From: Coleophoma eucalyptorum
Lineage: Eukaryota > Ascomycota > Leotiomycetes > Helotiales > Dermateaceae
DNA length: 64,000 bases
Direction: 5' to 3'
Assembly (NCBI GenBank): GCA_026120035.1
Contig: JALRME010000003.1
Location: 620,001 to 684,000, forward strand
This document shows positions 45,392-58,626 of the stretch, piece by piece. A program made the position numbers and the translations under genes. Positions within the stretch are counted from its first letter, which is position 1. Every line of letters starts with the position of its first letter. The notes below the pieces were generated by a model. It worked only from the letters and a program-made list of their open reading frames with translations, was not told the origin of the DNA and made no database searches.

Positions 45392-45832
45392 CTTTAAATG
45401 CGAGATTTGCAGAAGATAAATCGCAATAGATGGGAATGAATACCGTAGGATTTGCTTGATTAGCGAGATGGATACCCTGGAGTCTGGGAGGATTAAAGCT
45501 TGTTGAAGCTTCTAATAATATAGTTAAATCATCAAAGAACTGTCTTTATTTCAATCTTGCTCGTTTTGCCGGGTTTCAGTGAGTAGCTGTCAGTATCGAT
45601 TCCCAAAGCTCCTCGTTAGCTAGGTAGCTTCCTTGTGATATCTCACCGCCTTGGTCTAAGCCGATCAGGCAGTTCCACTAAGAGTCTCATAGCGGCAGTA
45701 CTTCAGAAAGTGCGTCAATGACACTGTGCAAACAAGACAACCCCAGCTGGCATTAGCTGCCCTGATGACCATGCATTCGTGATCGCACAACAAACCATAT
45801 GATCTGTTATGAATTGCGAGTGCTTATGAAGT
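45392..45832. promoter_or_regulatory. Intergenic region before TRS130
   Basis: 441 bases with the MBOAT 3' end and the TRS130 promoter. Three ATGs lie in the last 35 bases before the TRS130 start (45799, 45811 and 45826), none in frame with it. Confidence 0.5.
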
Positions 45833-48800
45833 ATGGAACAACCGTTGTCAAGCTCCAAAGTAACAGGTACGGACACATTTCTTTGCCTTTTGCTACACAT
45901 GTTGACCCTTCTCAGTCGAGTACTTTGATCCGCATGGCGTCTACCAACTCTTATCTCCCGGATTACTACCTCGGCTTCCTCTAAAGAACCTCCATTGGGA
46001 ATCCCACGCGGGCCCCCTTCGATCAATCTCGACCTTACACATAGACCTTGTTGCATCTACCCACAGCACTAGCGATGCCTCGTCCTCTGATCCAAAATCC
46101 CTCAACAACCCGGATTTGTCGCGAGTGAAAAGCAACGATTCTTCTGTTGGTGAGGATGGGTTCCAAACACAGAGTCTAGGCCATCCGGGCTTGCAGAGAA
46201 CCGACTCAAGCTCAAAAGTTAAGGGTGTCGAGAGAGTAAAGGGTCGGAGGCATCAAATACCAGGATTACGACAAACCCCGTATCTTAAAGTCTATTTTTT
46301 AAGATGCGATGATAATGACACGTACAAAGCTCAGTCACGAAAGGAAGTCCGGGACTGGATCAAGGAGCATACTCCCCCAAGCACGGCCAAAGTCAATAGT
46401 CAGGAGAACCATGATGCCTATGAGTGGCTTATCATACACGTTATTGTACCAAATACAGCCGCGGCTACACAGCCGAGAAGCAGTGGAAAGAGCGCAGATG
46501 CGGTTACAGAAAAGGCGACTGCACGATGGCGAGGTGGTGGCTCAACTACCATACTCGAAAAACTGCGTGCAGACTTTAATGGATCTTCGAAATCCTCTAT
46601 TGATCGGATCGCACAGATTCGTATAGGTGTGAACGATGTCCCGTACGAGATGCTACCACGCGTGGTCCCAGCAATTCCAGGCTCATATACAGAAACTGCC
46701 CAAGATAACGAGAATGCCTGGTTGGATCTCATCACGAAGTTCAAATTCTTGATCTTGGCTTCTTTTGATATGCGAGTCAGCCAATACGAGGAGGACATTC
46801 GCGAGAAAGATGCCCAGCGAAGGCTGCCTGGCTGGAATTTCTGTACTTTCTTCGTGCTGAAAGAGGGGTTAGCTAGAGGATTCGAGAATGTGGGCCTGGT
46901 CGAGGATGCTCTTGTGGGCTATGATGAGTTATCCGTCGGTCTTGATACTGTCATCAGGGATGAGGCTTCACTAGGCACGAGTTCGTTCTTGCCGTTCACC
47001 AAGGACATCAAGCGGCATCTCGACAAGGCCAAATCTGCAATATTGAAGGAGTCGGGCTCTGATACTGGTGAAGAAGAGGAGTCGATCGATCTGCAATCTT
47101 CTGGACAACCGGCTGACGCCGAGGACTACGAGATTCCTCTTAACGCGACGAAGAAACGTTATCGAGAGCTCATTTTATCCAATGATGTTTCGGTGTTTGA
47201 CTTTAGGTGTTATCTCTTTGCCCGCCAACTCTCTTTGTTGCTCCGGCTTGCGAATGCGACTTCGTCACAGGAAGAGCTACTCGCTAAATTAAAAGAACAG
47301 CGAGAATCTAGCTTACAAGGTGTTGCAGCGAGGAACCCGCCATCTAAGCCTACTGAAGATGTGGAGAATCTTGCCACGCTTGGAGAGGTCTGTAGAAGAT
47401 CTATGAACTTCGTCGCCTCTATCTCAGGTATATTGCGAGATGACCTTTTAGCATCTCGCAGAGCCAATAAAAAGGCGGAGGATCCCAAAGATGAAGACCC
47501 TGCTACGACCGAGATAATCGAGAACATTGTCATCTCGTTCTCGTTTGCGATCACTCAGCAAATCTTAGCTCAAACATCTACAAAATCATTACCAATTCCT
47601 CCCTCAACACTAGCACCTCCGAGCAGTAAAATTGGGCTTGATGGCCAGGAACCCAAAGCTGCGATTCCCGAGCCCAAGACAATGATGCATCCAGCAAGAA
47701 GTAGCTCCCTCTACCTACGCTCATCGGCTGCACAGGAGCCACCAAGTCCAGGACTTTTCCCTGGTGCGAGACGAGCTAGTCTCCCGGACGAAAGAGCACC
47801 TTCGTCTTCCTTTCTCAAGCCTGGCTTGGAGAACCTTGCAGCACATAGAGCTGAGCTTTATCTTTTGTCTCGGAATTTGCTAGAGAGAGTTGGTAAAGAA
47901 CGTGGCTGGAGTGTTGGGTGGACTGAAGTAGCAAACCTTCAGGGAGATGCTGCCGATATGGAAGAAGTGAGTCTCAGTGAAGAGAATTCCGCCCCAGAAA
48001 GCAAGAATACTACTCCTCGAGCTTCACAGTCACTCCACGGCATCGACAACAAGCTGCTGCGGACAGGTTTAGACAATAAAGAAGATTTCTATCGCCTCTA
48101 CGAAACCCTAACCGATAAAGCGTTAAGGCATTATACCGTTGCCAGTCACGGAGAATCCGTGCAGACAAGAATGGCTGATCTGGCTATTCTGAAGTTTCAC
48201 TTGCAGGACTACGCTGCTGCGGCCTCATACTTCTATAGAATGACAACATTCTATTCCGAGGGAGGCTGGACTCAAATCGAAGTATCCATGCTGAAGATGT
48301 ATGCCAGATGTCTGAAAGAACTACAGCGCAAAGAAGACTATGTTCGCGTCCTCTTGAGGCTCTTGGCGAAAGCCGCTGAGGTGGAAAAAGAGAGACTAAC
48401 ACACAAATCTGCACTGAAGTTAAGCGGCTTCAGCAGCATCACCCCGGAACCCGTGGAGACACAATTTTATCTGAAAGAGTTGTTGGATTTGACCAAAGAA
48501 CTACAGAATGAGGTACAAGTGCCGCTGCAAAGTTTCTTTGGTCGCGTTCAAGTCGATGATGCGCCAAGGTATTTTGCAGATAGAGATGGCATCTCATTGC
48601 AGCTACGCCTGCAGTATCTTTTGTCTGAAGATCTCAATATCGATAAGGCAAAAGTCTGTTTAAAGGGCGTGACTGGCGAAGGCAAGGAAATTTGGCTTGA
48701 GGGCGATGGAGCAGTTCTATGTAAGAACGGCTTCGTGAAGGTCCAAGTCCAGACCAACGTCAGTAGCCGCACAGAATCTCTCCAACGCCAAGATACTAAT

Positions 48801-50621
48801 TTCTTATAGACAATCATCCCAGGAGCCTACATCGTCAGCAATGTCACCTTACAAGCGAGCAATATTATCCTTCAATACACCCATGAAGAAAAGGCAGCCG
48901 CGTCCTTCATCAAAGGGAACTTGTTCTTCAAATCTTCAAGGCTTCGCATCTACCATCGAACAGAAGCCCTTGATGTCCAACTGTTTGCCTCGAGATATCT
49001 ACATCTAGATCGCAACCGGTCTCTAGAAGTTGAGATTTCATCTGGATGGAATGATGTGACCAGCGGTGAGCTTCTCGTCCGCCCAGCAACTGCAGGCTTA
49101 CGACTACAGACCAGCGAGGTCAGCATTCTTACTGGAACACTGGACGTGACCAAGAAGACAGAGCCCGGTGTCATAAAGTTTGGTGCTCTGCAGTCCAATT
49201 CGCGAGTAAAGCTGCGGATGCCATTCAATCTTGAGCATGATGTTCAAGAAATATCCATCAGGTTGGAGATGTCATACACGACAGAAAAGGGGACGTTCTT
49301 CTATGCCACGACATCAACAATCTCAATCGCCCTTCCTCTCGGCGTTAATGTACAAGATGTATTCAAGCATAAGGCACTGTTTTCTCGCTTTACGATATCC
49401 TCTTCCACACACCGACCATTGCGTCTCTTGAGTTCTACTTTAGAAAAGTCCGATATTTTCGAGGCCGACACTGGTGTTGATATCGACAAGCCGATCATGG
49501 TTTTCCCTCGACAGCCTGCAAACATGCTGTACAAAATTACAAGAGGGTCGCCAAAAGCTTCATTCCCGCCTTCTCCTACAACTAAAAAACACCTATCACT
49601 TATACTACATTACATCTGTCTTGACGAAGAGATAGATCAGGCTGTGACACAGTCGCTCACTCAGGCGTTCGATAATACGCCGCTTTATCATTACGCCCGT
49701 CTTGTACTCCCTACTGTACTCGATCAATTCCGCTCCAACCTCACACCCTATGACTTGGAGAAGACAGCTGTCTTAAATGAGATTTCTACTTCTATACTTA
49801 CATCGATTCGATGGCAAGACCATTTTGCTGGTCTTGGTCGATCTCCCGACCAAGAACAAGACATTGCGACTCTGCTCGCACAAAAGCTCCAGCAATGGCA
49901 GAAAGACTCGCCCGCTATCAGCTTGCTACCCGTCTTGTCGGATCCCGAGACTGTTGCCAAAAGCAGGTCAATTGTAATTCCGGTGGACGTACCATCCGTG
50001 ACGGTTGTTCATACTGCAGATCTTAAGATCCTAGCCAAGTCATCGGTTGTAGCAAACACGGCCGTGGCTGCGATGAACCAACCGATTCCTGCATCTCTAC
50101 ACCTCAAATGGACAACAGCTTGGAACACAGATAGTATTGTCAGTGACAGACGGCCGTCACGGATTGATAACACTGGCTTAACACAACCTGAACAAATGGA
50201 CTTTATCTACGAAGTATCCGCTGCTGCGGATACGTGGTTGATTGGAGGACGACGGCGCGGCTATTTCAAAGTCACCTCAAGCTCACAATCACAAACGACA
50301 AAACAGACTTTCCCCATCGTACTCATCCCACTCCGAGAAGGCTTTCTTCCCTTTCCCACGGTTGAGATCCACTACTCGCCCCCTCCCAAGCCGGTAGTAA
50401 GACCTTCTACAGGTCGGCCTGGAACCTCCGGCACAGACGGTACTACGACAGAACAGAAGTATATCGTCACATCCGAGACGGATTTCAAGAACGTGGGCGA
50501 GACGATCAGAGTCGTCAGTGATGCGAGGAAAACAACGGTTAGTTTGGATGCTAGTGGGCCTCAGGGCGGTGCTTGGTTGTTGGAGAGTGAGAGGAGAGGA
50601 GGAGGGTTTGTTATTGGTTAG
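45833..50621 (+). CDS. TRS130: TRAPPII complex subunit Trs130 (TRAPPC10)
   Basis: Subunit specific to the TRAPPII complex, which activates the Ypt31/Rab11 GTPase at the late Golgi. Three exons, 45833-45866, 45916-48758 and 48810-50621, introns 49 and 51 nt, 1562 residues. The 34 nt first exon gives MEQPLSSSKVT and joins to VEYFDPHGVYQLLSPGLLPR, then LPLKNLHWESHAGPLRSIST, the expected family start. Other conserved blocks: GRRHQIPGLRQTPYLKVYFL, LRCDDNDTYKAQSRKEVRDW, NFCTFFVLKEGLARGFENVG, TPR-like helices around FHLQDYAAAASYFYRMTTFY, and the beta-rich C-terminal TRAPPC10 domain (GRRRGYFKV, IVLIPLREGFLPFPTVEIHY). The protein has the length and order of filamentous ascomycete Trs130 with no break. 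The MBOAT gene lies upstream on the same strand, 441 bases away. Confidence 0.95.
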
Positions 50622-53600
50622 GTTTTGTGTGTATCTGAAGAGATTTAATTGTGTTAATAATACGATACTCTCGAATGTTCTTGGTGAAGCAAGTGTGGTT
50701 GCTCTGTTTGGTATAGTATGTGCATTGGGTGGAGCAAGATGTGCTGAGAGTTATATCTGGAATCTCACCACCAGAGGCCAGGTATGCAGAGCGCTTGTAC
50801 GGAGATTGAAGCCGGGAAGATCAGCAATAATTCAACCGTGTACAGTACAATACTCACGCAGCCTCTCGTCGTTTTCGAACCGGCCCTGATATCGAAGCCA
50901 TCTTAACTCACAATTACATGTCACATGGAATGGATATGTGATCTCTCCCAGTTCTCCTTACATCTAGTCCCACCAGCTCCCGCAAGTACATTCTCAATGT
51001 GGAACTAAACACGCCGGCTTTCCCCACACACTCTCTCTGTCCTTCTCTCTCTTCCTCTTTGCCTCTCTCCTACCGGATAACAGAGTCTAACTTTTTTTTT
51101 TTTATTGTCTTATTCTTTGGAGAGGGGGGAGAATAATTAACCTATTCAAATCCTGCCACGAACCTATATGTACTAGGTACCTCGTCGCCCCCCTACTATT
51201 CCCTCCAAAGCCGTAAATTCCTCGGGAACTTTTTCTTTCTTTCTTATTAAATTCTTTTAAGGACAATTTTTTGGTTTCCACCTCGGACGGTTGGAATCTG
51301 AGCTATCAGAAAAAAAAAGGGTTGGGTTGATGGGAAATTGGGAAAATTTGATGTTTTTAATTTTCCTTTGCAAGGGGGATTCTTTTTTGGTTTGGTTTGG
51401 TTTGGAGAATGGGTGAGGAGGTGTTTTGGTGTGGTGGAAGAAGTAGATAGAGAGAGGGCAGGCGTGAGATGGGTGGTTGTTGGTGGAGGTATGTCTTTTC
51501 ACTCTAACTACTCAACGCCAATATCACTACAACTGAGTGGCATTTTCGGATGGTGAAGGATATAGAAAGAGAGGAGAGAGTAGTGCATAGAATATAGCAT
51601 GGCATCGACGACGTTCGGATGCGGAAATGCAGTATTCGTGCGTGATAGAGTTGGTATGATATGTATGCGTGATTTTTTCTTTTCCCCCCTTCTTCTCTTG
51701 TGAACTTTGTAGGCTATGCGGGATTCACTAGGAGAGGAGGAAACGGAAATGGAGAGAGGTAGAGAGCTTGTGTGACATTGATATTGGCGGCGATGACCAA
51801 CCAACGGGGAAGGAGGGAAAAGAGATAAGGCCGTTGGATGGATGGATTGGTTGGCTGGCGCATTACCACTTCATCTAAGTGATTCATTCTCGAAGTATTT
51901 GCTTTTTCTCGAGGCTCGTGTAAGTAATCTATCTACTCTGTGCAGAACTGCACTTAACCTCTCCTGGGTTCTCAGGTACGCCCACGCCGACTATGTTACC
52001 TCTCCTCCCGCCTAGATTGGCTGGTTTTAATTGATTTACTACTCCGGGTGTCAAAACTAAAGTTTTTTTTTGGTCTCTCGGCGCGCCCCCCTCGTGGACC
52101 GTAGGACACCTACCTATAGTAGCTTTCGGGGGTTATTGTGTGTGCTTGAATTGTCATCGTCCGATGCTTCGACCGAGCTGTCAAATGCCCGGTTACGCGA
52201 CTCACTCGTGCACCTGTTCTTGCAATGTAATGTGTAAGTTAAGAACACCGGAAGCCAGCGTTGTCAGCGCAAGACCGTGGCTGGTGAAAAAGCTCAACGC
52301 ACAAATTCTAACACGAAGGCATTGACGAATAGGAAGCACCGGCAGTTACGTGCAGATGTCGTCGACTTTTGTGAGCATAGGATAGGTTTGGTTGGTTGGG
52401 CTGCAAGAGCTGGGCGTGGGTTGTTGGGTTGGGCCGGGCTGGACTGGGCTGGGGGACGGGTTTCATGGTCTCTGGTCTGGCGTGGTACAGTCGGTATGCA
52501 ATGTAATGCACGTCGATAGAGCCAACGCCCATGACTGGAGTTGGGTTACAAAAAGAGTGGGATTGGGTTGGACGAGTGAATGGAGGCCATGCAAGGGATC
52601 TGACAGATTTGCTGCTGTTGCACTGGATTGGTTTGGTTGACTCATCCATCGTCTTTCTGGCCTTGGGGATTCGGAGCATCTCCAATTATACTGACTGCTG
52701 CGAGATCTTCGTCACTACCTTTCCAGAAGGCCCTGCTGGCAAGGACACACTCTCTCCATACCACCAACCACAGCCTCTCCATCACATGGCTTTGTCTTCC
52801 CCCCATGTCATCGCGATGGGCCCTCTTGGCTTGAAACAAAATTATCGGCATCTTGGTTATCCAACGGCATGCCAGAACGGCCAGAAGGTCGACGGCCTCG
52901 GACCCTTCCTCCGAGTCATGGGAAACAAAAAAAGAGACGGGAAGGGGAGCGAATACTTATTCTCGGGGTAGGTCGAGTGACCATAAGTTTGGCAGTGAAG
53001 GTGTTGAGGGTGTCTCGTGGCAAGGAATGGGTTCTTGCGATGCTTGATATCCTGGCTGGTGATGGTCATAGAATGACTCGCTCTGAAAAGTCACACACCC
53101 CGTGGCGAGTGGTTGAGCATGAAGCATGAAGCATGCCCGCAGGTTAATCGTTTCCTGCGGTTGGTTTCGCTCTTCTTCTCTTTGTCGTCTGCGTTCATCC
53201 TGTGTGCGCCTCAGGACTGTAATGCACATTGCCACCGGCTTGATCAACACACGAGACACGTCAACATGTCCACCTCTCGCATTGATTGAGTAGCAAGTGC
53301 GTGAGTGCGTGAGGGAGTAAGTGAGCGGCGCGCATGGCCAAGCGAGTGAGGTTTAGAGGATCTAGAGGAGGGGGGAGGGAGATCGTGGAGCAAGGTCCTT
53401 CCCAGATCTGGTTTATTTGCTCTGGCTTGGTTGGTGGCTCATCTGGCCATACAGAAGGCCAGTTCCAGGGTCGCTGTGAGCAGCTCCCCTCTGGCTCCTC
53501 CAATCTGTCATCCTCACTAACAGGAGAGAGTTTTTTCATTACTATTTGTTTACGTTCACGGGCAAGGGCAGCAGGATTAGGATGTGACAGAAAGCACGGC

Positions 53601-55010
53601 GAGCTTCTTTTCTCGTCACATGGAATGGATGGGCGGAGACTCGGAAGTTAAGGTTGGGTTGGTGCAAGACGAGTTAAGATGAGATGCGTTGAGTTGAGTA
53701 GGTGGCAAGAGCGAGAGTGAGTGAGTGAGTGACCAGAGAGCCGGCAGCGACAGAAGAGAGAGGATGTGCATATTGATATCTCCGCAATTTCTTCGTTTGT
53801 ACTGCAACGTCGTGTACTGTACCTTTCCTGTACCTGTACCTGTCTGGTGCATGCACAACATGGCACATTACACATCAGGTACCAATACATAAGATTAAGG
53901 TACACTGCGGTACATGCGGATCGAATCAGCTGACCTGCCTACCTAGCCTGCCCAGCTGACCCCCCCGGCGGCTTACGGCTGACTGCTTAGGAATGTCAAC
54001 CCCAATGACGATGACAATAGAAAATTTCTCTCCCAGATTTTTTTCCAATGCACTGCGGTGGCCCAGCTGCTCCTCTCCGGCAGTCCTCGCCCGCTTGCAA
54101 ACGTCCGCTGGTGGTGGCCAGTCAGTAGCCAGTGGTCAGTGGTCAGTCAAGGTTGCGGTCCACCCTCCACGCTCCAAGGTCCATGATCCAAGGTCCAAGC
54201 TGGCCTCGAGTAGCCCTCTTTACGGAGCCCGCCCCTACGCAGTGCAGGGCTCCATCGCATTGCCCGTCCCTGTGATTGGCAAAAAGACTCCGATGGGCCT
54301 GCTGAATTGATCGACTTACTCAAAATGGATGTCCAAATCGAGGAAACCCAGCCCGCCTGGCCAGGACCGGAGGGGAGCAGAAATTTAATGGACATCACCA
54401 GCATCGTAGCTTTTTTCTCAGCTCCGCTCGTCTCTGGCTCGTCTAGCGAAGGTGGACAGGGTCGGGTTGGAATGGATCATGTTTATTCTGGGAGAGAAGA
54501 AAGGGTACTGTATTTAGGCGTTGTGTACCAGCAGCCTGGTACTTCGTCTAGACTTGAGATGGAGTGCAGCAGCTGGATGGAGACAGGGAGTAGGGGGGGC
54601 AATAAATAGAAAGAAGCGTGGTCGGTCGACACTGATGTCGTCTACGGTGAGTGCGATCCCGAAGCACCCGAAGCCGTACGCTCCGGCCAAAGAGGCAAAA
54701 TAATATCATGACCGTATGGTAATAAAGAGGATCCAAGCCACGCATCTATGCTGCCTTGTCTGGCTGCCCGGCTGCCCTGCTTGGCGGGCCTACCATGCAT
54801 AAGCGGACGAGGAGATCAAGGTGCTTCTGCCGGAGCAGCTTCTGTGTTTAGGCGTTGTCCCTCTCCTGAGGCGTAGGTCGTAAGGTACGAGTGCGGATCA
54901 CTGCCCTGTCGTTATGATGCCAGATGCCCCCCCAGGTACATCCACAACCCCAGCACACTACCTTGCCTTATGGACCAGCACTGCAACACGGCTGAGCAGC
55001 AGGAAGGCAC

Positions 55011-55042
55011 TGTATCGTACTGTACTGTACTGTACCGTACCG
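55011..55042 (+). repeat. (GTACT/GTACC)n microsatellite
   Basis: About six tandem TGTAC or CGTAC units, partly self-complementary because GTAC is a palindrome. Confidence 0.8.
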
Positions 55043-55427
55043 AGCAGAAGCGCAGAGACAAAAGGGATACTGGGTCTGAATGCGGTTGATCGTATGATGT
55101 TGGTTAACTGAAAGCAAGCCAAAGCTTCCAGATGCATGCATGCATGCTCAACGAGCTCGATTTTTTGCCTGTCTCGTCAACCGCACTCCATGAGCCAATT
55201 CAGGTCCAGTCCTGGAGCTTAAATCTATACCCTGTCGATGGTACCACTTGCACTGGCAAGCAAGAGCGAAAGAGAAAGCGCGAGGAGGCAAAGCGCGCGA
55301 GAGATAGGACGAGCGAAAAATCCAAATTTAAAAAAAAGAGACTACAGTATCTGAATTCATTCCTTACCTAAAGGAACGCTGGACCTAACCCTACCTGAGC
55401 TACGCTGTGCGCCATCCATTGCTTTCC

Positions 55428-55448
55428 CGCACGCACGCACGCACGCAC
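55428..55448 (+). repeat. (GCAC)n tetranucleotide repeat
   Basis: Five tandem GCAC units in noncoding DNA. Confidence 0.8.
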
Positions 55449-55714
55449 CTGGGATTTATTTCAGTTGCAGACCCTCTCCATAATACGCCATGCGCCATAC
55501 CTGAATCTGACGGAAGCTGGCCTGGGCTGCGTTTAACGACTCGTTGGTTAGAGTGCAGGGTAGGGCAGGGCTATTAGGGTGCGTGGGCGAGCGAGGGAGG
55601 GAGGACAGGACACACAGCACCCACAGCACGACGCCCACAGACAGTACTGTAAGTGTCCCGTATAGTACGAAGGTACCATGCTGGCTGGGCTGGCGGGCTG
55701 GCTTTGTCTGTGGT

Positions 55715-55832
55715 CTATGTATGTATATGTAGGTAGGAAGGTATGTATGTACGTATGGACGTGTGTATGTATGTATGGAGGCCTGTCGGTATGTATGTAG
55801 GTCTGTATATTTGTTGGTATGTATTTATGTAG
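55715..55832 (+). repeat. Degenerate (TATG)n tract
   Basis: About 118 bases of TATG, GTATG and related units on the + strand, followed at 55875-55900 by (CTGT)n. A decayed tetranucleotide satellite. Confidence 0.8.
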
Positions 55833-55874
55833 CGATCTCTCTCTATCCCATCCATCCAATCTATCCATCTATTT

Positions 55875-55900
55875 ACTGTCTGTCTGTCTGTCTGTCTGTA
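55875..55900 (+). repeat. (CTGT)n microsatellite
   Basis: Six tandem CTGT units directly before a T tract. Confidence 0.85.
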
Positions 55901-55917
55901 CCTTTTTTTGTTAACCA

Positions 55918-56106
55918 TCCTTACCTGACCTTACCTCACCTTACCTTGTCTTGTCCTCCTCTTCTTTGTCTTGCCATGCCTTACCATGCCATGCCTTGCT
56001 CTTCCTTGCCTCACCTCACTTCCACTTTGCCTTGCCTTGCCTTGCCTTTACCTTTTGCCTTGCCTTACCTTGCCTTGCCTTACCTTACCTTGCCTTGCCT
56101 TGACTA
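55918..56106 (+). repeat. Degenerate CCTTA/CCTTG pentanucleotide minisatellite
   Basis: About 190 bases built from CCTTA, CCTTG and CCATG units, nearly purine-free on the + strand. It starts just after a T tract and grades into the C/T-rich leader-like sequence before 56600. Confidence 0.85.
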
Positions 56107-56611
56107 CCCTCACCACCTCACATCTTCCCCATCCTTAGACTTTCGTGCCCGCCAGCCACTAGTTCTTCTTCAGAGTTCAGGTTCTCTGCCTAACTCGCTC
56201 ACTACGCTGCCGCTACTCGTCCTCCACGACACACTACCGTGACTACCTTCCACACTACACACCACACTACCACGACTGACCTGCGCTTGCTCACTCGCTC
56301 GTTCCAGTCTTCCTCTTCTTTCGTCCCTCGTCCCTCGTCCCTCTTCCCTCCCTTCCTTCCTCTCACCCACCTTAATTCCTTCCCACCCACCATCCACCCC
56401 CCGACACTTGATTTGATTGATCTATTCGCATTCGTCGTCCTCGTCGTCCTTTGCGTCTGTCTGTCCGTCCCAAGTCAATTGTTTCCTGCTGTCGATATCC
56501 CATCAATCTCGCCCCTCCGGTCCTTTGAGTCCTTTGTATCGCCGGTGTTGTCTGATTTCTGCTTTCTGAGGATTGAAGTTTTCTAGCAGCTATTAACCTG
56601 GTCATCGTCAT

Positions 56612-58626
56612 GTAAGTTGATCGCCCTCCCTCCCCCATGGTCCCTGGTCTGGCCTGCCTCGACTTTTACCTTCACTGGTCCGCATCACCATGAAGCATTA
56701 TCCCTTCCATCTACCCGCCGGCCGACTCGATTGAGCTGGAGAAGCTTCACGGCCCTCTCGTGCCCCGGGCTGGATCCTGGTGGTGGAAAGCGGGAAGCTG
56801 GATCTGCCCGTCGCACACCTCTGGCTGCTGGTATGGCTTCAAGGCTACACCAGAGCCGCTGTACTCCGGCGCAACTTCAGCTTCACTCACATAGTAGTGC
56901 TATGCGCGTTGGCGGGCATGGTGGGCGCATTTCATCACCAAGCTTCGCGATTTTCGGGCGCGTTCCAGTCTCTTCTCCAACCCAGCAGCGCACATGTCTG
57001 AAAAAAATGACCTCGCTGACTCGTGCTCCGCCCTGTAGCTTTGGATTCATTCCCAGCGATCCTTTCCTGCGACTTACCAGCAACATTGGAAATTTCTTCC
57101 TTTCGAACCTTCGCAGCGTTATCCTGTAATACTTTCGAATCGTTCGCCAGCGCTGCCCTTCAGCCGTGCTAAGCAGATATTTCGAGACTTCTCTGGATAT
57201 ATCTTATACGTGTGAGAAAATTTATCCCTCGAGGTGAGCATCAACCTTCCACAAACCGTATGTACAGATTGGCAGGCGTCTGGAGAAGGAAGAGAACGGA
57301 ATTCGGTCCAGCTAGAACTCGAGTCGTATTGTCGCCCTACGCACAACGAGGATGAATTGGCCTGCGGATCCTCCGAAGTCTTCGAGGCGAAAGGTTGAAT
57401 TTTGCGCCTGTAGAGTTGCAGGTCTTGCAGAAGGGTGTGAGGATTCCTCGAGAGAACATGTGGAGCTATCATCCCGGTGTAGTGGCTTCGAACCATGGGC
57501 AACTTGAGCACAAAGTCTACTATTTGAAGCCAGCTTGAGATTGAGCTACATGTCTCTCCAGCTTGATTTGACAGACCCATTCTTGGGCTGGCTTCGAAAG
57601 TGGCAAGGCTATTGGACGCATTGTAATATCGTCGAACTGTGCAAAAGGGCTGCAAGTGAGGTAGAAGTGACGGCGTCTTGGAAGCCAATTCCTTGCGAAG
57701 GGAAAGAATTTGGGCTTGCAACATTTTGTGCTAGAGCATATACACATGGCATGTATGGCTGCGAATGTGGCAGCTCACGGTTCTTTAACAAAGTGGCTTG
57801 GGTGTGGGGGCTTGACTGTTCCGTCCATGCAGTGGCACTTATCAACAGATGGAAGTTTTCAAATTCATCTAGAGCCGGCTGCGAGTCTCTACTCGCCGCT
57901 GCGAGATTTCTGGATCAGTCTTGAAAGCCGGCGTTCAGGCGTCCAATTCTTCTATCAGGAAGGAAATTCGTTGTTATTGACGACGAGCTTCTTGCAACTA
58001 TGACGATGGAACTGGATTGCTTGACATCTGAAGTCATTTGTCATCCTGAAGTTCATATGGATCATTCTGATTACCGAAACCATCAATCAAGCCTTGTTAC
58101 TTAGCGAGCTGTAATTTCGTTGTGCAAGTCTGCATATACACTTCAGATCTTTCAACCCGTTAAGGTGCAAAGCTCCCTTCCCTGGACGCTCCATCTCCGT
58201 CATGAGGAAATAGAGGCAATTTTATTACATTGGAGTATGCTTTTCCTTTCTGGATTGACCTGGGCAAAGGTGAAGCGTGGACTGTTCGTAGTACTCTACA
58301 CAAAGCGTATTTGCCTTGCTCTATCACTTCCTAACACCATGAGCACACTCTCATTGTTGTGCTCAGTCCTTCTACTTCCCCGCTGCGGTTACTTCTCTAC
58401 ATGACTACGATCCGTAGAGAAATGCTCGAGAAGGCCGACGACTCTATGACAGTGGCACCTGGAATTCTTCAATGCGTTATGTTATACTTGTCACTTTTGT
58501 GGTTTTCCTTGGTCAACGTACTGCTATTTCCCAGAAATTTGCCCTGATGAAGACGCCTGCCAATACTAATGGCTCACGCCACCAAAGACTGTATAGTTCT
58601 CAAACGCTAACATTTCTCCTACATAG
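56612..58626 (+). other. Candidate long leader intron of the RRM gene
   Basis: A perfect GTAAGT donor at 56612 follows a C/T-rich leader-like stretch. A GCTAAC branch at 58606-58611 and an ACATAG acceptor ending at 58626 lie 157 bases before the RRM start codon. One 2 kb intron, or several shorter introns with leader exons between them, would fit; a second acceptor-like CTGTATAG ends at 58596. Long for this genome; based on splice signals only. Confidence 0.35.

Noticed and set aside
56617..57129. 170-codon frame beginning just after the GTAAGT donor
   Set aside because: Begins inside the candidate intron, has no domain and has a composition typical of noncoding C/T-rich DNA.
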